Positions 1 through 8,140 of a stretch of DNA of 43,597 bases are shown here, one piece after another. Every line of letters starts with the position of its first letter. Positions within the stretch are counted from its first letter, which is position 1. The DNA comes from an uncultured Lachnospiraceae bacterium. Lineage in GTDB: Bacteria; Bacillota; Clostridia; Lachnospirales; Lachnospiraceae. The stretch is taken from assembly GCA_910588815.1 (NCBI GenBank), contig CAJUQY010000023.1:1-43597 (forward strand). The letters run 5' to 3'. The position numbers were made by a program, and so were the translations under genes. The notes under the pieces were generated by a model. It was not told the origin of the DNA. It did not search any database and saw only the letters and a program-made list of their open reading frames with translations.

Positions 1-208
1 TGAACTTCTCGATAATGCCATTAACCTTGATGAAATTGTCCCGGCGTCTTTTGTTCCTCATTTCCAGGGAAGAAGAGTCGGAGTTGCTGGTATAGCCCCA
101 GTGAATTCCGGTTTTTTTATATTTTCTGCAGAAGTATTTGTCTGAAATTCAGTTTAAAAATGGGAGGGAAAACATTGAAGGGGCATTTTTCCAAAAAAGA
201 AAAAACAG
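1..208. other. Left-edge stretch without a confirmed gene
   Basis: Two overlapping frames stay open to the left edge. On the plus strand positions 2-145 encode 47 residues and a stop. On the minus strand a frame is open from about 150 leftward, with a possible ATG near position 90 starting MRNKRRRDNF. I recognise neither and cannot decide between them; the minus reading has a more protein-like composition. From about 150 to 208 the sequence is A-rich and looks intergenic. Confidence 0.25.
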
Positions 209-237
209 TTGAAAGAAAAACTGTTTTCGAGTATAAT
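209..237 (+). promoter_or_regulatory. Sigma-A promoter of the chemoreceptor gene
   Basis: TTGAAA at 209-214 and TATAAT at 232-237 are separated by exactly 17 bases. A perfect inverted repeat (AAAACAGTT and AACTGTTTT, 202-210 and 219-227, 8-base loop) straddles the -35 box. It could be an operator or a weak terminator of whatever precedes it. Confidence 0.6.
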
Positions 238-322
238 AAGAGAATATGAGAGACATTCAGAATTTTGGGCTGTCCAGGTTTTCAGGCAGCCTTAAAAAAC
301 GAGAAAAAGAGGGATGGATGTT

Positions 323-1990
323 ATGAGAAGTTCGATTAAAAAATCGGTATGGGTGCGGATGGCAGTGATCTTTGTGGCGATTGTGATCTGCGGAGCAGCC
401 ACCTCCGTAGGTCTGTCGATGATACGCGGCTATACGGACGACACGGAGGCGGCGACGGAGATACATACGGTGGCTTTGGCGGCGGAAAAAGCACATTTCA
501 GTTGGCTGGAGAACTTAAGCTCTGCTATCAGCTTGGGCACGGAGTTTACGGGAAGCACAGATTATACGGCCTGTGACCTGGGACATTGGCTGTACGATAC
601 GGACCGTTCCACTCTCCAGAGCTCAAAGATCAGTGATCTGATGGATCAGATGATTCCGATCCATCAGGCGATCCATGAATCGGCCACCGAAATTCTTGCC
701 TTGAACGAGACAGATCCTGAGGCGGCAAGTAAGATGTATGTGGAACAGACAAAGAAAAATGTCACAACACTGGTAGGCCTTCTGGAACAGGTGGTCAGCG
801 ATTCCAGCGCGGATATGGCGGACTACCAGGTGGCCCTCCGCAATGCGATTCTTATCACGACGATTGTGGCACTGGGGACGGTTTTGGTGATTATCATTGC
901 CAGCCTGACTCTGATCCGCTACGTGATGTCACGGATTGTACGTCCCATTGTGGCGATTACGGAGGACAGTAAGCTCCTTTCTCAGGGTAAACTGGATTTC
1001 GAGATCAAGGTGGATAATACGGATGAGATCGGCGTGCTGGCCCAGAGCCTGAATGAAGCGGCCAAGACATTGTCCCTGTACATCTCGGATATCTCAGAAA
1101 ACTTGAACGCGATCGCCCAGGGCAATCTGGCCAGGAAACCTCAGCTTAGCTATATCGGGGATTTTGTGGAGATCCAGAATTCTACTGACGTTATCCTGCA
1201 GCAGTTAAATGATACCATGTCGCAGATTCAAACGGTTGCTGTTCAGGTGGGAAGCGGTGCCGAACACGTTTCCAGCGGCGCACAGGCGCTGGCCCAGGGT
1301 GCGACGGAGCAGGCCAACGAGGTCGATACGCTGGTTGAGACGGTGGAGAGAGTTTCATCACAGATTGGTGACAATGCGAAGAATGCGGATGAAACCAGCC
1401 ATAAGGTGGATCGGGTGGATCAGCAGGTAGGGCTTTGTAACCAGCAGATGCATGAGATGTCCAGGGCGATGGACGAGATCAGCGACTGTTCTAAGGAGAT
1501 TGAGCATATTATTAAAACCATTGACGATATCGCGTTCCAGACGAATATTCTTGCGTTGAATGCGGCTGTTGAGGCGGCGCGCGCAGGTACAGCCGGCAAG
1601 GGTTTTGCCGTGGTTGCCGATGAAGTGCGGAATCTGGCGGCGAAGAGCAGCGAGGCGGTGAAGAGCACTTCCGAACTGATTGTCAAGACTTTGACTGCGG
1701 TTGCCAACGGTGTGCAGCTGACTGAATCGACTCAGAAAGCACTGAGTGACGTGGTTGAGGGTACGCAGATGGTGATCGGACAGATCCATGAGATTTCTAA
1801 GGCTTCAGCGGAGCAGGCAGAATCCATCGGTGGAGTCAGCGAAGGGATCTCTCAGATTTCCAGTGTTGTACAGAGCAATTCTGCGACCTCAGAGGAGAGT
1901 GCGGCGGCCAGCGAAGAGCTTTCCAGCCAGGCACAGGTACTTCGCAACCTTTTGGAGAAGTTCCAGTTGAAAGAGGAAAGCAGTTATTAA
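323..1990 (+). CDS. Methyl-accepting chemotaxis protein with extracellular CZB-like domain
   Basis: This is a membrane chemoreceptor that signals to CheA and CheW. The start is set at the ATG at 323, nine bases after AGGG; an in-frame ATG at 314 would leave almost no spacing. Membrane segments lie at about residues 10-34 and 175-202. The roughly 140 residues between them carry H58, a CDLGHW block with C84, and H114/H118 in an HQAIH pattern, matching the His-Cys-His-His set of chemoreceptor zinc-binding (CZB) domains. A HAMP region follows at about 200-255. Then comes the conserved signalling hairpin (IAFQTNILALNAAVEAARAG) inside a long coiled coil. The gene stands alone, convergent with the che operon. 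The MCP identity is certain; the CZB assignment is by motif only. Confidence 0.95.
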   Translation: MRSSIKKSVWVRMAVIFVAIVICGAATSVGLSMIRGYTDDTEAATEIHTVALAAEKAHFSWLENLSSAISLGTEFTGSTDYTACDLGHWLYDTDRSTLQSSKISDLMDQMIPIHQAIHESATEILALNETDPEAASKMYVEQTKKNVTTLVGLLEQVVSDSSADMADYQVALRNAILITTIVALGTVLVIIIASLTLIRYVMSRIVRPIVAITEDSKLLSQGKLDFEIKVDNTDEIGVLAQSLNEAAKTLSLYISDISENLNAIAQGNLARKPQLSYIGDFVEIQNSTDVILQQLNDTMSQIQTVAVQVGSGAEHVSSGAQALAQGATEQANEVDTLVETVERVSSQIGDNAKNADETSHKVDRVDQQVGLCNQQMHEMSRAMDEISDCSKEIEHIIKTIDDIAFQTNILALNAAVEAARAGTAGKGFAVVADEVRNLAAKSSEAVKSTSELIVKTLTAVANGVQLTESTQKALSDVVEGTQMVIGQIHEISKASAEQAESIGGVSEGISQISSVVQSNSATSEESAAASEELSSQAQVLRNLLEKFQLKEESSY

Positions 1991-2039
1991 TCCGCTGGGG
2001 ATTTAGATAAAAGACCAAAAGTAATTGTAACAGAAAGCG

Positions 2040-2080
2040 AAGACCTGCATTTTCTTGACAGACAGGAAAATGCAGGTCTT
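2040..2080. terminator. Bidirectional terminator between MCP gene and che operon
   Basis: A perfect 15-bp inverted repeat (2040-2054 and 2066-2080, 11-base loop) is followed by an AT-rich tail with a T run. It lies between the convergent MCP gene and the last gene of the minus-strand operon, so it probably serves both. Confidence 0.85.
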
Positions 2081-2156
2081 ATTATATTTTTCATACAGAT
2101 GTTTGTACGGGATATGCCGTTATAAGCGCCATGGAAACAATCCAACAATATTTGTT

Positions 2157-3170
2157 TTACGGATAGGTGACAGCCCACAAGGGGGCTCCGTCATCTCTGG
2201 AATGCTTCAGCTCGGAGAGAAGAAGGTTTAAATCCCATTCCATTTTAGTGTTCTCAAAGTTATAGCAGTCTGCGATGTGGACGTTTCCGTTTTCCAGGAT
2301 ATTCGTTATGATTATAAAATGTCCGTCGTTGGAAAATGTCCCTTTTCCCATCAGTGCGACCAGTACATGGCCGGAGCGGAGCAGTTCGGCGGCTGTATCA
2401 TAGTCGGCTCCGGCGGCGCTTTCCACATGAAGCCCGTAGGCAGAGAGGGTGCCGGGGATAATTCCGTGACGGGAACCGTTATGGGGAGAATGGTAACCAT
2501 TGATAGCAGCCCAGTCCGCCAGATTTGGAGGTATAACAGTATATTCTGTAAACGCATTGATCAACATGGCGGCGACAGTCGGGCCACAGCCATACTGGGA
2601 TATGGGATCTGTGTCACCGTAGAGATAATCACTCCAACGGCTGTCTCCCTGGTTATAGTAAAGCATGGGCCCCATTGAAGAATCCAGCATGACCAGGTAG
2701 TCATCGTTCAGAAATATTTCTGCGTCGGACTGGCCGATCTGATTGATATCCCCCTGAGAGGAAGAGAAAGTGATCAGAGGAATCTCCGGTTCAGACGTCT
2801 GGGGTTCCGGCTGAGGTACCGAAGCGGTTTCCGCGGCCGCAATTACTGCAGGTGCGGCATCTGCGGCGGAGACAGCAGCAGACGTATGATGCACCGAGGT
2901 CTGCTGCAGATTCCGGGGAGAAGAAACACTTTGGAGCGACTGTTCTTCGGGAGGGGCGATTACCTCCGCAAGATGTTCGGCAAAATCCTGAATTGCCTGG
3001 GCAGAGCGAATTGCCTGGGCAGGATAAAAATAAAAGAATAGGCTGGCTGCGATGGTAGCAGAAGCAAGGAAGCAGCCGCCGATCAGAAAGATACGAATCA
3101 AACGGCTTCCGAGCGAATGTCCGGAAGCCTTATTGGATTTATCATAATCCCAAAAATCTTTTTTCTTCAT
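2157..3170 (-). CDS. Membrane-anchored C39-like cysteine peptidase
   Basis: The predicted 337-residue protein has a short basic N-terminus, one membrane segment (about residues 24-50), an Ala/Pro/Glu-rich linker to about 165, and a C-terminal C39_2-type papain-like domain. Catalytic candidates are Gln174 (in YYNQGDSRW), Cys195 (in YGCGPTVAAM) and His284 (in DGHFIII). The topology puts the catalytic domain outside the cell. The chosen start (MKKKDFWDY) has an AAGGA site upstream and leaves 40 bases after cheB; an alternative start at 3236 would overlap cheB. It is the last gene of the che operon, an unusual partner. The substrate is unknown. Family members often have unassigned roles in surface protein or peptide cleavage. 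Confidence 0.75.
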   Translation of the reverse strand: MKKKDFWDYDKSNKASGHSLGSRLIRIFLIGGCFLASATIAASLFFYFYPAQAIRSAQAIQDFAEHLAEVIAPPEEQSLQSVSSPRNLQQTSVHHTSAAVSAADAAPAVIAAAETASVPQPEPQTSEPEIPLITFSSSQGDINQIGQSDAEIFLNDDYLVMLDSSMGPMLYYNQGDSRWSDYLYGDTDPISQYGCGPTVAAMLINAFTEYTVIPPNLADWAAINGYHSPHNGSRHGIIPGTLSAYGLHVESAAGADYDTAAELLRSGHVLVALMGKGTFSNDGHFIIITNILENGNVHIADCYNFENTKMEWDLNLLLSELKHSRDDGAPLWAVTYP

Positions 3171-3210
3171 AGGTTCAATAGTCCTTATAGGGCTGTGATA
3201 TGTGAAATCA

Positions 3211-4332
3211 TTACTTCTGGGAAGCAAGTCTTGCAATCACAGTGGAGGCGACAGAATTTAGAGAGACCTGAGTACATACGGCTCCGATTTTGTAGGCCTC
3301 CATGGGCATACCATAGACAACACAGGATTCCTTATCCTGGCCGATGGTATAGGCGCCGTTTTTCCGCATTCGCAGTAAGCCGGCAGCGCCGTCGGCGCCC
3401 ATTCCGGTGAGGATCACGCCGATTGCCTTGTCACGGGCGATACTGGCGACAGAGTCAAACAGTACATCGACAGAGGGACAATGACCGCTGACCTTTTCCG
3501 TGCCGGAGCAGCTGACTGAGTAACCGGTTCCCATACGAACCAGACGCATCTGTATTCCGCCGGGGGCAAGTAAGGCCAAACCGGGCTGTAGACGATCCCC
3601 ATGCTTGGCTTCCCGGACTTCTACCTTACAGAGCCTGTTCAGACGTTCCGCATACATGGCCGTAAATCCCGGCGGCATATGCTGGGTAATAACGATTCCG
3701 GGCATTGCAGCGGGAAACTGCTGCATGACGGCGAGAATCGCTTCAGTGCCGCCGGTGGAGGCCCCGATGGCGAGAACCATGTCGTCACTGGGATGGATTC
3801 CCTTCAGGGGCATGGGCACCCTGCTGTTTATCGCCGTACCGGCGGCATGGGCGGGCGCGGTATAACTGCGGATTCCGCCGGAAGTTTTCTGAGTGACTGC
3901 GCCGTCCGCGATGATAAAGCCTTCCGCCGTAGGGAGGCGGACACGGGAATGAGAGGCGACTACGACTTTGTTGATCAAGGTTGCGAGAAACGCGTCTCTG
4001 CGGATATGATTTTGGTCATCCGGTTTCCGCACGAAGTCGACGGCGCCTGCAGCCAGAGCATCAAATACCTTCACATTGAGCGAAGACACGAGAACGACGG
4101 GAATGGGATACTTGGGCAGGAGTCGTTTCAGAAACTCCAGCCCTGTCATTCCGGGCATCTCAATGTCCAGTGTCAGGACCTCCGGTTTGTAAAGCGGAAT
4201 TTTGTTCATGGCATCCATGGCGTTGACGGCAAACCCCACCACCTCGAAGCGGGAATCACCAGACAGGGCATTTATCAATAACGTCCGGAACATTACGGAA
4301 TCGTCAACGACCATTACTCTGGTTTTTTTCAT
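3211..4332 (-). CDS. cheB: Chemotaxis response regulator protein-glutamate methylesterase CheB
   Basis: CheB removes methyl groups from chemoreceptor glutamates, and deamidates some receptor glutamines, once phosphorylated by CheA. The N-terminal receiver domain (about residues 4-125) has the acidic pair Asp10-Asp11 and the phospho-acceptor Asp56 (in LTLDIEMPG). The C-terminal methylesterase domain shows the catalytic Ser in GASTGGTEA, the His in ITQHMPPGF and the Asp in TGMGADGAAG. The start at 4332 (MKKTRVMVVDD) has an AGGGGG site about nine bases upstream; the longer reading to 4371 adds residues with no family match. It lies 65 bases after cheR in the same operon, so adaptation enzymes and kinase are made together. 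Confidence 0.96.
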   Translation of the reverse strand: MKKTRVMVVDDSVMFRTLLINALSGDSRFEVVGFAVNAMDAMNKIPLYKPEVLTLDIEMPGMTGLEFLKRLLPKYPIPVVLVSSLNVKVFDALAAGAVDFVRKPDDQNHIRRDAFLATLINKVVVASHSRVRLPTAEGFIIADGAVTQKTSGGIRSYTAPAHAAGTAINSRVPMPLKGIHPSDDMVLAIGASTGGTEAILAVMQQFPAAMPGIVITQHMPPGFTAMYAERLNRLCKVEVREAKHGDRLQPGLALLAPGGIQMRLVRMGTGYSVSCSGTEKVSGHCPSVDVLFDSVASIARDKAIGVILTGMGADGAAGLLRMRKNGAYTIGQDKESCVVYGMPMEAYKIGAVCTQVSLNSVASTVIARLASQK

Positions 4333-4397
4333 AACATCATGCCCCCTTGCATGTAAAAAATCCTGTTGCATTTATCTAATTCAAAAACAGCCCGCTG

Positions 4398-5216
4398 TCA
4401 GACCTTTTGGTAAATGGCGGGCAATACATATTTGTAAGGGCAGGTGGCCTTATTTAGCCCTTCGGAATGCCCGATAAAGAGATACCCGTTTGGTACAGTG
4501 ACATTGTAAAAACGGCGTACCAAAGCCTCTTTGGTGGGTTGGTCAAAATAGATCATGACATTTCTGCAGAAGATTAAATCAAAGGGCCTGCGGAACTGGA
4601 TCGGATCCATCAAATTAAAGGTCCGAAAGATTACATTGTTTCGAATCTGAGGAGAGATTGTGAAGGAACCGTCCGGCTTTTTTGTGAAGTATTTCCGCTG
4701 CCATGTGGCTGGAAGCTTTGACAGGGCTTCCGCTTCATAGGAGGGATTCATGGCAGAACTCAGGATATTTTGAGAGATATCTGTGGCCAGAATTCTTGTA
4801 TCCCAGGAGCCGCCCTTATTTGCGAAATATTCCTTCAGATACATGGAGATTGTGTAGGGTTCTTCTCCGGACGAGCACCCCGCACTCCAGATGGAAATAG
4901 AATGATCCGTCTGATGTCTGCGCTCTATAGCCGGGAGGACCGTCTCCTGTAAAAACTCAAAATGTTCCTCCTCCCGCAGAAAATAGGTGTAATTGGTAGT
5001 CAGTTTATTGAGCAGCACCGTCGTGCGGTCATGGTTTTTACCGGATACAATCTCGTCTACATAGGCCGTAAAACTGGAATAGCCCTCCGCACGCAGCGTA
5101 TTGGACAGGCGACTGACGATCAGCTGCTTTTTCTTGCTTAAGTCAATCCCGTAATTTTTTTGTATATAGGTATACAGACGATGAAAATCGGCATCACTTA
5201 AACTTAAAGTTATCAT
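4398..5216 (-). CDS. cheR: Chemotaxis protein methyltransferase CheR
   Basis: CheR methylates receptor glutamates from S-adenosylmethionine and opposes CheB. The 272-residue protein has the small N-terminal helical domain (about 1-75) and the Rossmann-type methyltransferase domain with the SAM motif WSAGCSSGEEPY, followed by DLIFCRNVMIYFD, both diagnostic of the family. The length is normal and there is no C-terminal receptor-tethering peptide or TPR extension. The ATG at 5216 is preceded by AGGGG about ten bases upstream. The gene lies 48 bases downstream of cheW in the minus-strand operon. Confidence 0.96.
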   Translation of the reverse strand: MITLSLSDADFHRLYTYIQKNYGIDLSKKKQLIVSRLSNTLRAEGYSSFTAYVDEIVSGKNHDRTTVLLNKLTTNYTYFLREEEHFEFLQETVLPAIERRHQTDHSISIWSAGCSSGEEPYTISMYLKEYFANKGGSWDTRILATDISQNILSSAMNPSYEAEALSKLPATWQRKYFTKKPDGSFTISPQIRNNVIFRTFNLMDPIQFRRPFDLIFCRNVMIYFDQPTKEALVRRFYNVTVPNGYLFIGHSEGLNKATCPYKYVLPAIYQKV

Positions 5217-5264
5217 AAATCAAGCACCCCTTTTTTTATCCTTCGAAAAAGGAGGAAAAGCGGA

Positions 5265-5750
5265 TCAATACCGCTTTTCCAGTAAAACGTTGCAATCAAA
5301 GGACATCATTACTTTTCCGTCCCCCAGATCTATCATTCCGTTTAACAGCTTCTGCTGCCGCTTAACCGGGATGGGACGGACTTCCTGGAAGTCAATGTCC
5401 AGAACCTGGCATACGGAATCGATGACGATGCACAGAGGGACGGAATCGATATCCAGACGGATGACACAGGTTTTGCCGGTGTATTCTGCGGGGGGTTTAT
5501 CCATACACAGGCGCATATCCAGAACCGGAAGGATCTGGCCCCGCAGATTGATCATTCCCTTCACAAAGGAAGGAACCATGGGAAGAGGAGTGATCGGGTA
5601 ATCATTTACGATCTCTACAATATAATCCGTACTGAGAAACAGGATAAGATCATCTACCTGAAAAGAAAGACACCGTTTGACGGTACTTGCTTCTTCCTGG
5701 GCGGACATTTCTTCCGCATCTAAATTCACATTGGTCGTTTGTTCTGACAT
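5265..5750 (-). CDS. cheW: Chemotaxis coupling protein CheW
   Basis: CheW bridges chemoreceptors and the P5 domain of CheA in the signalling array. The 161-residue protein is one CheW-like domain after a roughly 25-residue acidic leader. Visible family signatures are the strand around CLSFQVDD, the segment PMVPSFVKGMINLRGQILPV, and a C-terminal strand near LGDGKVMMSFD. A good AGGAGGA ribosome site lies just before the ATG, and the gap to cheA is only 14 bases, so the two are probably translated in step. Confidence 0.95.
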   Translation of the reverse strand: MSEQTTNVNLDAEEMSAQEEASTVKRCLSFQVDDLILFLSTDYIVEIVNDYPITPLPMVPSFVKGMINLRGQILPVLDMRLCMDKPPAEYTGKTCVIRLDIDSVPLCIVIDSVCQVLDIDFQEVRPIPVKRQQKLLNGMIDLGDGKVMMSFDCNVLLEKRY

Positions 5751-5764
5751 GTTTCTTCCTCCTG

Positions 5765-7882
5765 CTATTTTTCGGTGACGGCGGCGCCGTAAAGGCCCAG
5801 CACATCAAGAATAATGCTGATACTGCCGTCTCCCAGAATCGTACAGCCGTTGATACCAAAGTTCTTAAGTTCAAAGGAGTTTAAGTAGGTGGGGAACGGC
5901 TTCACCACTACCTGCTGTTCTCCGATCAACTGATCTACGAAAATACAGTAGGAACGGTCATTCGCCTCCACCCAAAGCAGGATTCCTTCTTCCAAGCTGG
6001 TGATATCTGTATCCAGATTGAAGAAGCGGTGCAGGCGGACAACGGGGTAAAAGCTGTCCATGCGGGCAACCATCTCGTTGCCGTAATCATCATAGATAAT
6101 TTCATCCGTAGTAATCTTAAAGGACTGCATGATGTTGGCGATGGGGATGGTGAAAATGGATTTACCCACGGTCACCTTCATACCGTCCATGATTGCAAGA
6201 GTAAGAGGGATGCGCATGGTGACGGTGGTGCCGGAACCAAGTTCGCTGTCCAGGGCAAAGGTGCCGCCGACAGATTCGATGTTTTTCTTTACCACGTCCA
6301 TGCCGACGCCTCGACCGGAATATTCCGTGACTGTCTGATTGGTGGAAAAACCGGGAAGCATGATCAGGTTCAGGGCTTCCTTCTTGGAATACTCCTCCGC
6401 AGGCTTGGTGAGCAGGCCCTTCTCGGCAGCCTTGGCCAGCAATTTTGCAGGGTCCATACCGTAGCCGTCGTCGGTCACGGTGATGACAACCTCGCTGCTG
6501 GTATGGGTGGCGGCAAGGATCAGGGTGCCCTGAGGGTCTTTGCCGGCACGGATTCTTTCATCTTCCGTTTCCTCAATGCCGTGATCCATGCTGTTGCGGA
6601 CAATGTGCATGATGGGATCCTGGATGCTGTCCACAATATTCTTATCCATCTCGGTGTTCTCGCCTTCGATAATGAGACGGACATCTTTATTTAATTTCTG
6701 CTTCATATCCCGGACGATCCGGTTCATCTTCTGGAATACGCCGGAGATGGGAACCATCCTGAGGGACATGGCAATATCCTGCAGATCGTCAGTCAGTTTC
6801 CGGAGCTGTCTGGCAGACTTCATGAAGTTATCGAAGCTGTCCCGGGAAAGCTGGTTTAACTCCGGCGCGGAGGTGACCATGGATTCCGTGATCACAAGTT
6901 CGCCCACGATATCAAGCAGACTGTCTAATTTCATGACATTGACACTGATCAGATTCTGCTTTACCGGTGCATGGGCCTTAGCCGGAGCCGCAGGTGCTTT
7001 AGCCGGAGCCGCGGCCGCCTGGCCGGCAGAGGCCGGAGTCTCTTTCTTGGCAGGGGGAGCCTCCTGCGCTTTTGTATCGGAAACAACCGGAGCGGCAGCT
7101 TCTGCCTTCTTTCCGGGATTTTCCAACATTTCATAAGAACGGATATGTGCCTGGGATTTTAATATGGACTCTGCCTGTTCCACATCATCCTGAGAATCAA
7201 AGGCAATATAAAATCCGTTCTCGACGATCTCCGCACTGGTATCCGGATTGGTCTCTACATCCGGCGGATAGCAGCGGAATGCGAAAGCGTCCTGAAGCGC
7301 ATTGATGATCATAAATGCGTACAGATTTTCCATGCCGCTTCCTTCTTCCAGATAAATATGAAGGAAGGCGGCGGCATCCGGGTCGTCCGGCATACCGGGC
7401 ACAGCGGTTTTCTCTCCGGAAGCAGGTGCCTCAGGGGCCGCTTCTTCGGCGCTTTCGTCTGCCACATTACTGATCTTTTTCAGGAATGCGTTGATTTCAT
7501 TGGCGAAGGAGTCGATTTCTGCTTCTGCAGACAGGGGAGAACCCTCCTCAACCTTTTGTACCTCACTCCTTAAATAATCGCCAGAACGGAACATCAGGTC
7601 GAAAAGCTCCTTTTTATGTTCCGGATCCAGTGATTCGATGCCCTTATCACGGATATAGAAGAATAGATCTTCGATGTGATGGGCGATCGTGGAAAGGGAA
7701 TTGAACTCCATCATAGCAGAGGAGCCCTTGATCGTATGCATACTGCGGAAAATTTCATTTACGTCGTCTGATGAGAAATCTCCGATTTTTTCATCATTCA
7801 CCAACAATTCATCCAGAGCATCCAGCAAAGAGTTGGTCTCGTAAAGGTATGTTTCGAGCATGGCTTCCATACCATTATCCAT
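5765..7882 (-). CDS. cheA: Chemotaxis histidine kinase CheA
   Basis: CheA autophosphorylates and passes phosphate to response regulators such as CheY and CheB. Domains in order: P1/Hpt with the phospho-acceptor His49 in the segment RSMHTIKGSSA; a P2-like region around residues 165-250; an Ala/Pro-rich linker (about 255-310); the P3 dimerisation helix pair (LDSLLDIVGELVITESMV); the P4 ATPase with N-box (HIVRNSMDHGIE), G1 (DDGYGMDP) and G2 (GRGVGMDVV); and a C-terminal P5 CheW-like domain. The length of 705 is typical. The ATG has AAGGCGG seven bases upstream. As first gene it follows a sigma-D-like promoter. No cheY, cheC or cheD is next to it in this window. Confidence 0.97.
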   Translation of the reverse strand: MDNGMEAMLETYLYETNSLLDALDELLVNDEKIGDFSSDDVNEIFRSMHTIKGSSAMMEFNSLSTIAHHIEDLFFYIRDKGIESLDPEHKKELFDLMFRSGDYLRSEVQKVEEGSPLSAEAEIDSFANEINAFLKKISNVADESAEEAAPEAPASGEKTAVPGMPDDPDAAAFLHIYLEEGSGMENLYAFMIINALQDAFAFRCYPPDVETNPDTSAEIVENGFYIAFDSQDDVEQAESILKSQAHIRSYEMLENPGKKAEAAAPVVSDTKAQEAPPAKKETPASAGQAAAAPAKAPAAPAKAHAPVKQNLISVNVMKLDSLLDIVGELVITESMVTSAPELNQLSRDSFDNFMKSARQLRKLTDDLQDIAMSLRMVPISGVFQKMNRIVRDMKQKLNKDVRLIIEGENTEMDKNIVDSIQDPIMHIVRNSMDHGIEETEDERIRAGKDPQGTLILAATHTSSEVVITVTDDGYGMDPAKLLAKAAEKGLLTKPAEEYSKKEALNLIMLPGFSTNQTVTEYSGRGVGMDVVKKNIESVGGTFALDSELGSGTTVTMRIPLTLAIMDGMKVTVGKSIFTIPIANIMQSFKITTDEIIYDDYGNEMVARMDSFYPVVRLHRFFNLDTDITSLEEGILLWVEANDRSYCIFVDQLIGEQQVVVKPFPTYLNSFELKNFGINGCTILGDGSISIILDVLGLYGAAVTEK

Positions 7883-7943
7883 TACATAACACCGCCTTCA
7901 TTCGTTTTTTGTGTGTTCTCAGAAAAATAGTCTTTCTAAAAAG

Positions 7944-7970
7944 ATATCGACAAAAACTGAGAATATATAA
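7944..7970 (-). promoter_or_regulatory. Candidate sigma-D promoter of the che operon
   Basis: On the minus strand GTCGATAT (7944-7951) matches six of eight bases of the flagellar -10 consensus GCCGATAA. TTAT (7967-7970) lies exactly 15 bases upstream. The flagellin promoter at 22620-22646 has the same TTAT and the same 15-base spacer. The implied leader to cheA is about 55 bases. Confidence 0.45.
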
Positions 7971-8069
7971 GGAAAACACAGAGTCTTTCCTTTTTTGCCC
8001 CTGTTACCATTGTATACGATACGGGAGAATTTTTCAATGAGAAAATGAAGCCGGATTCCGGAGCCTGCC

Positions 8070-8098
8070 TTGAATTTGAATTTGACTTGTAGTATGAT
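8070..8098 (+). promoter_or_regulatory. Sigma-A promoter of the metal-handling genes
   Basis: TTGAAT (8070-8075) and TATGAT (8093-8098) are 17 bases apart, upstream of the first COG0523 gene. The spacer repeats TTGAATTTGAATTTGA-like units. I could not assign a Fur or Zur box with confidence. Confidence 0.5.
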
Positions 8099-8140
8099 AT
8101 GGAAGAGATGGAATATCTTTGGAGAAAGGAAGAGTTTACC

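Noticed and set aside
175..249. A 24-codon frame starting at TTG after GGGAGG, just before the MCP gene
   Set aside because: The MCP sigma-A promoter lies inside it and the product is only Lys/Glu-rich, so it is more likely chance than a leader peptide.
5290..7305. Long plus-strand frames opposite cheA and cheW
   Set aside because: They are antisense to strongly supported genes, have no ribosome sites and show unnatural composition.
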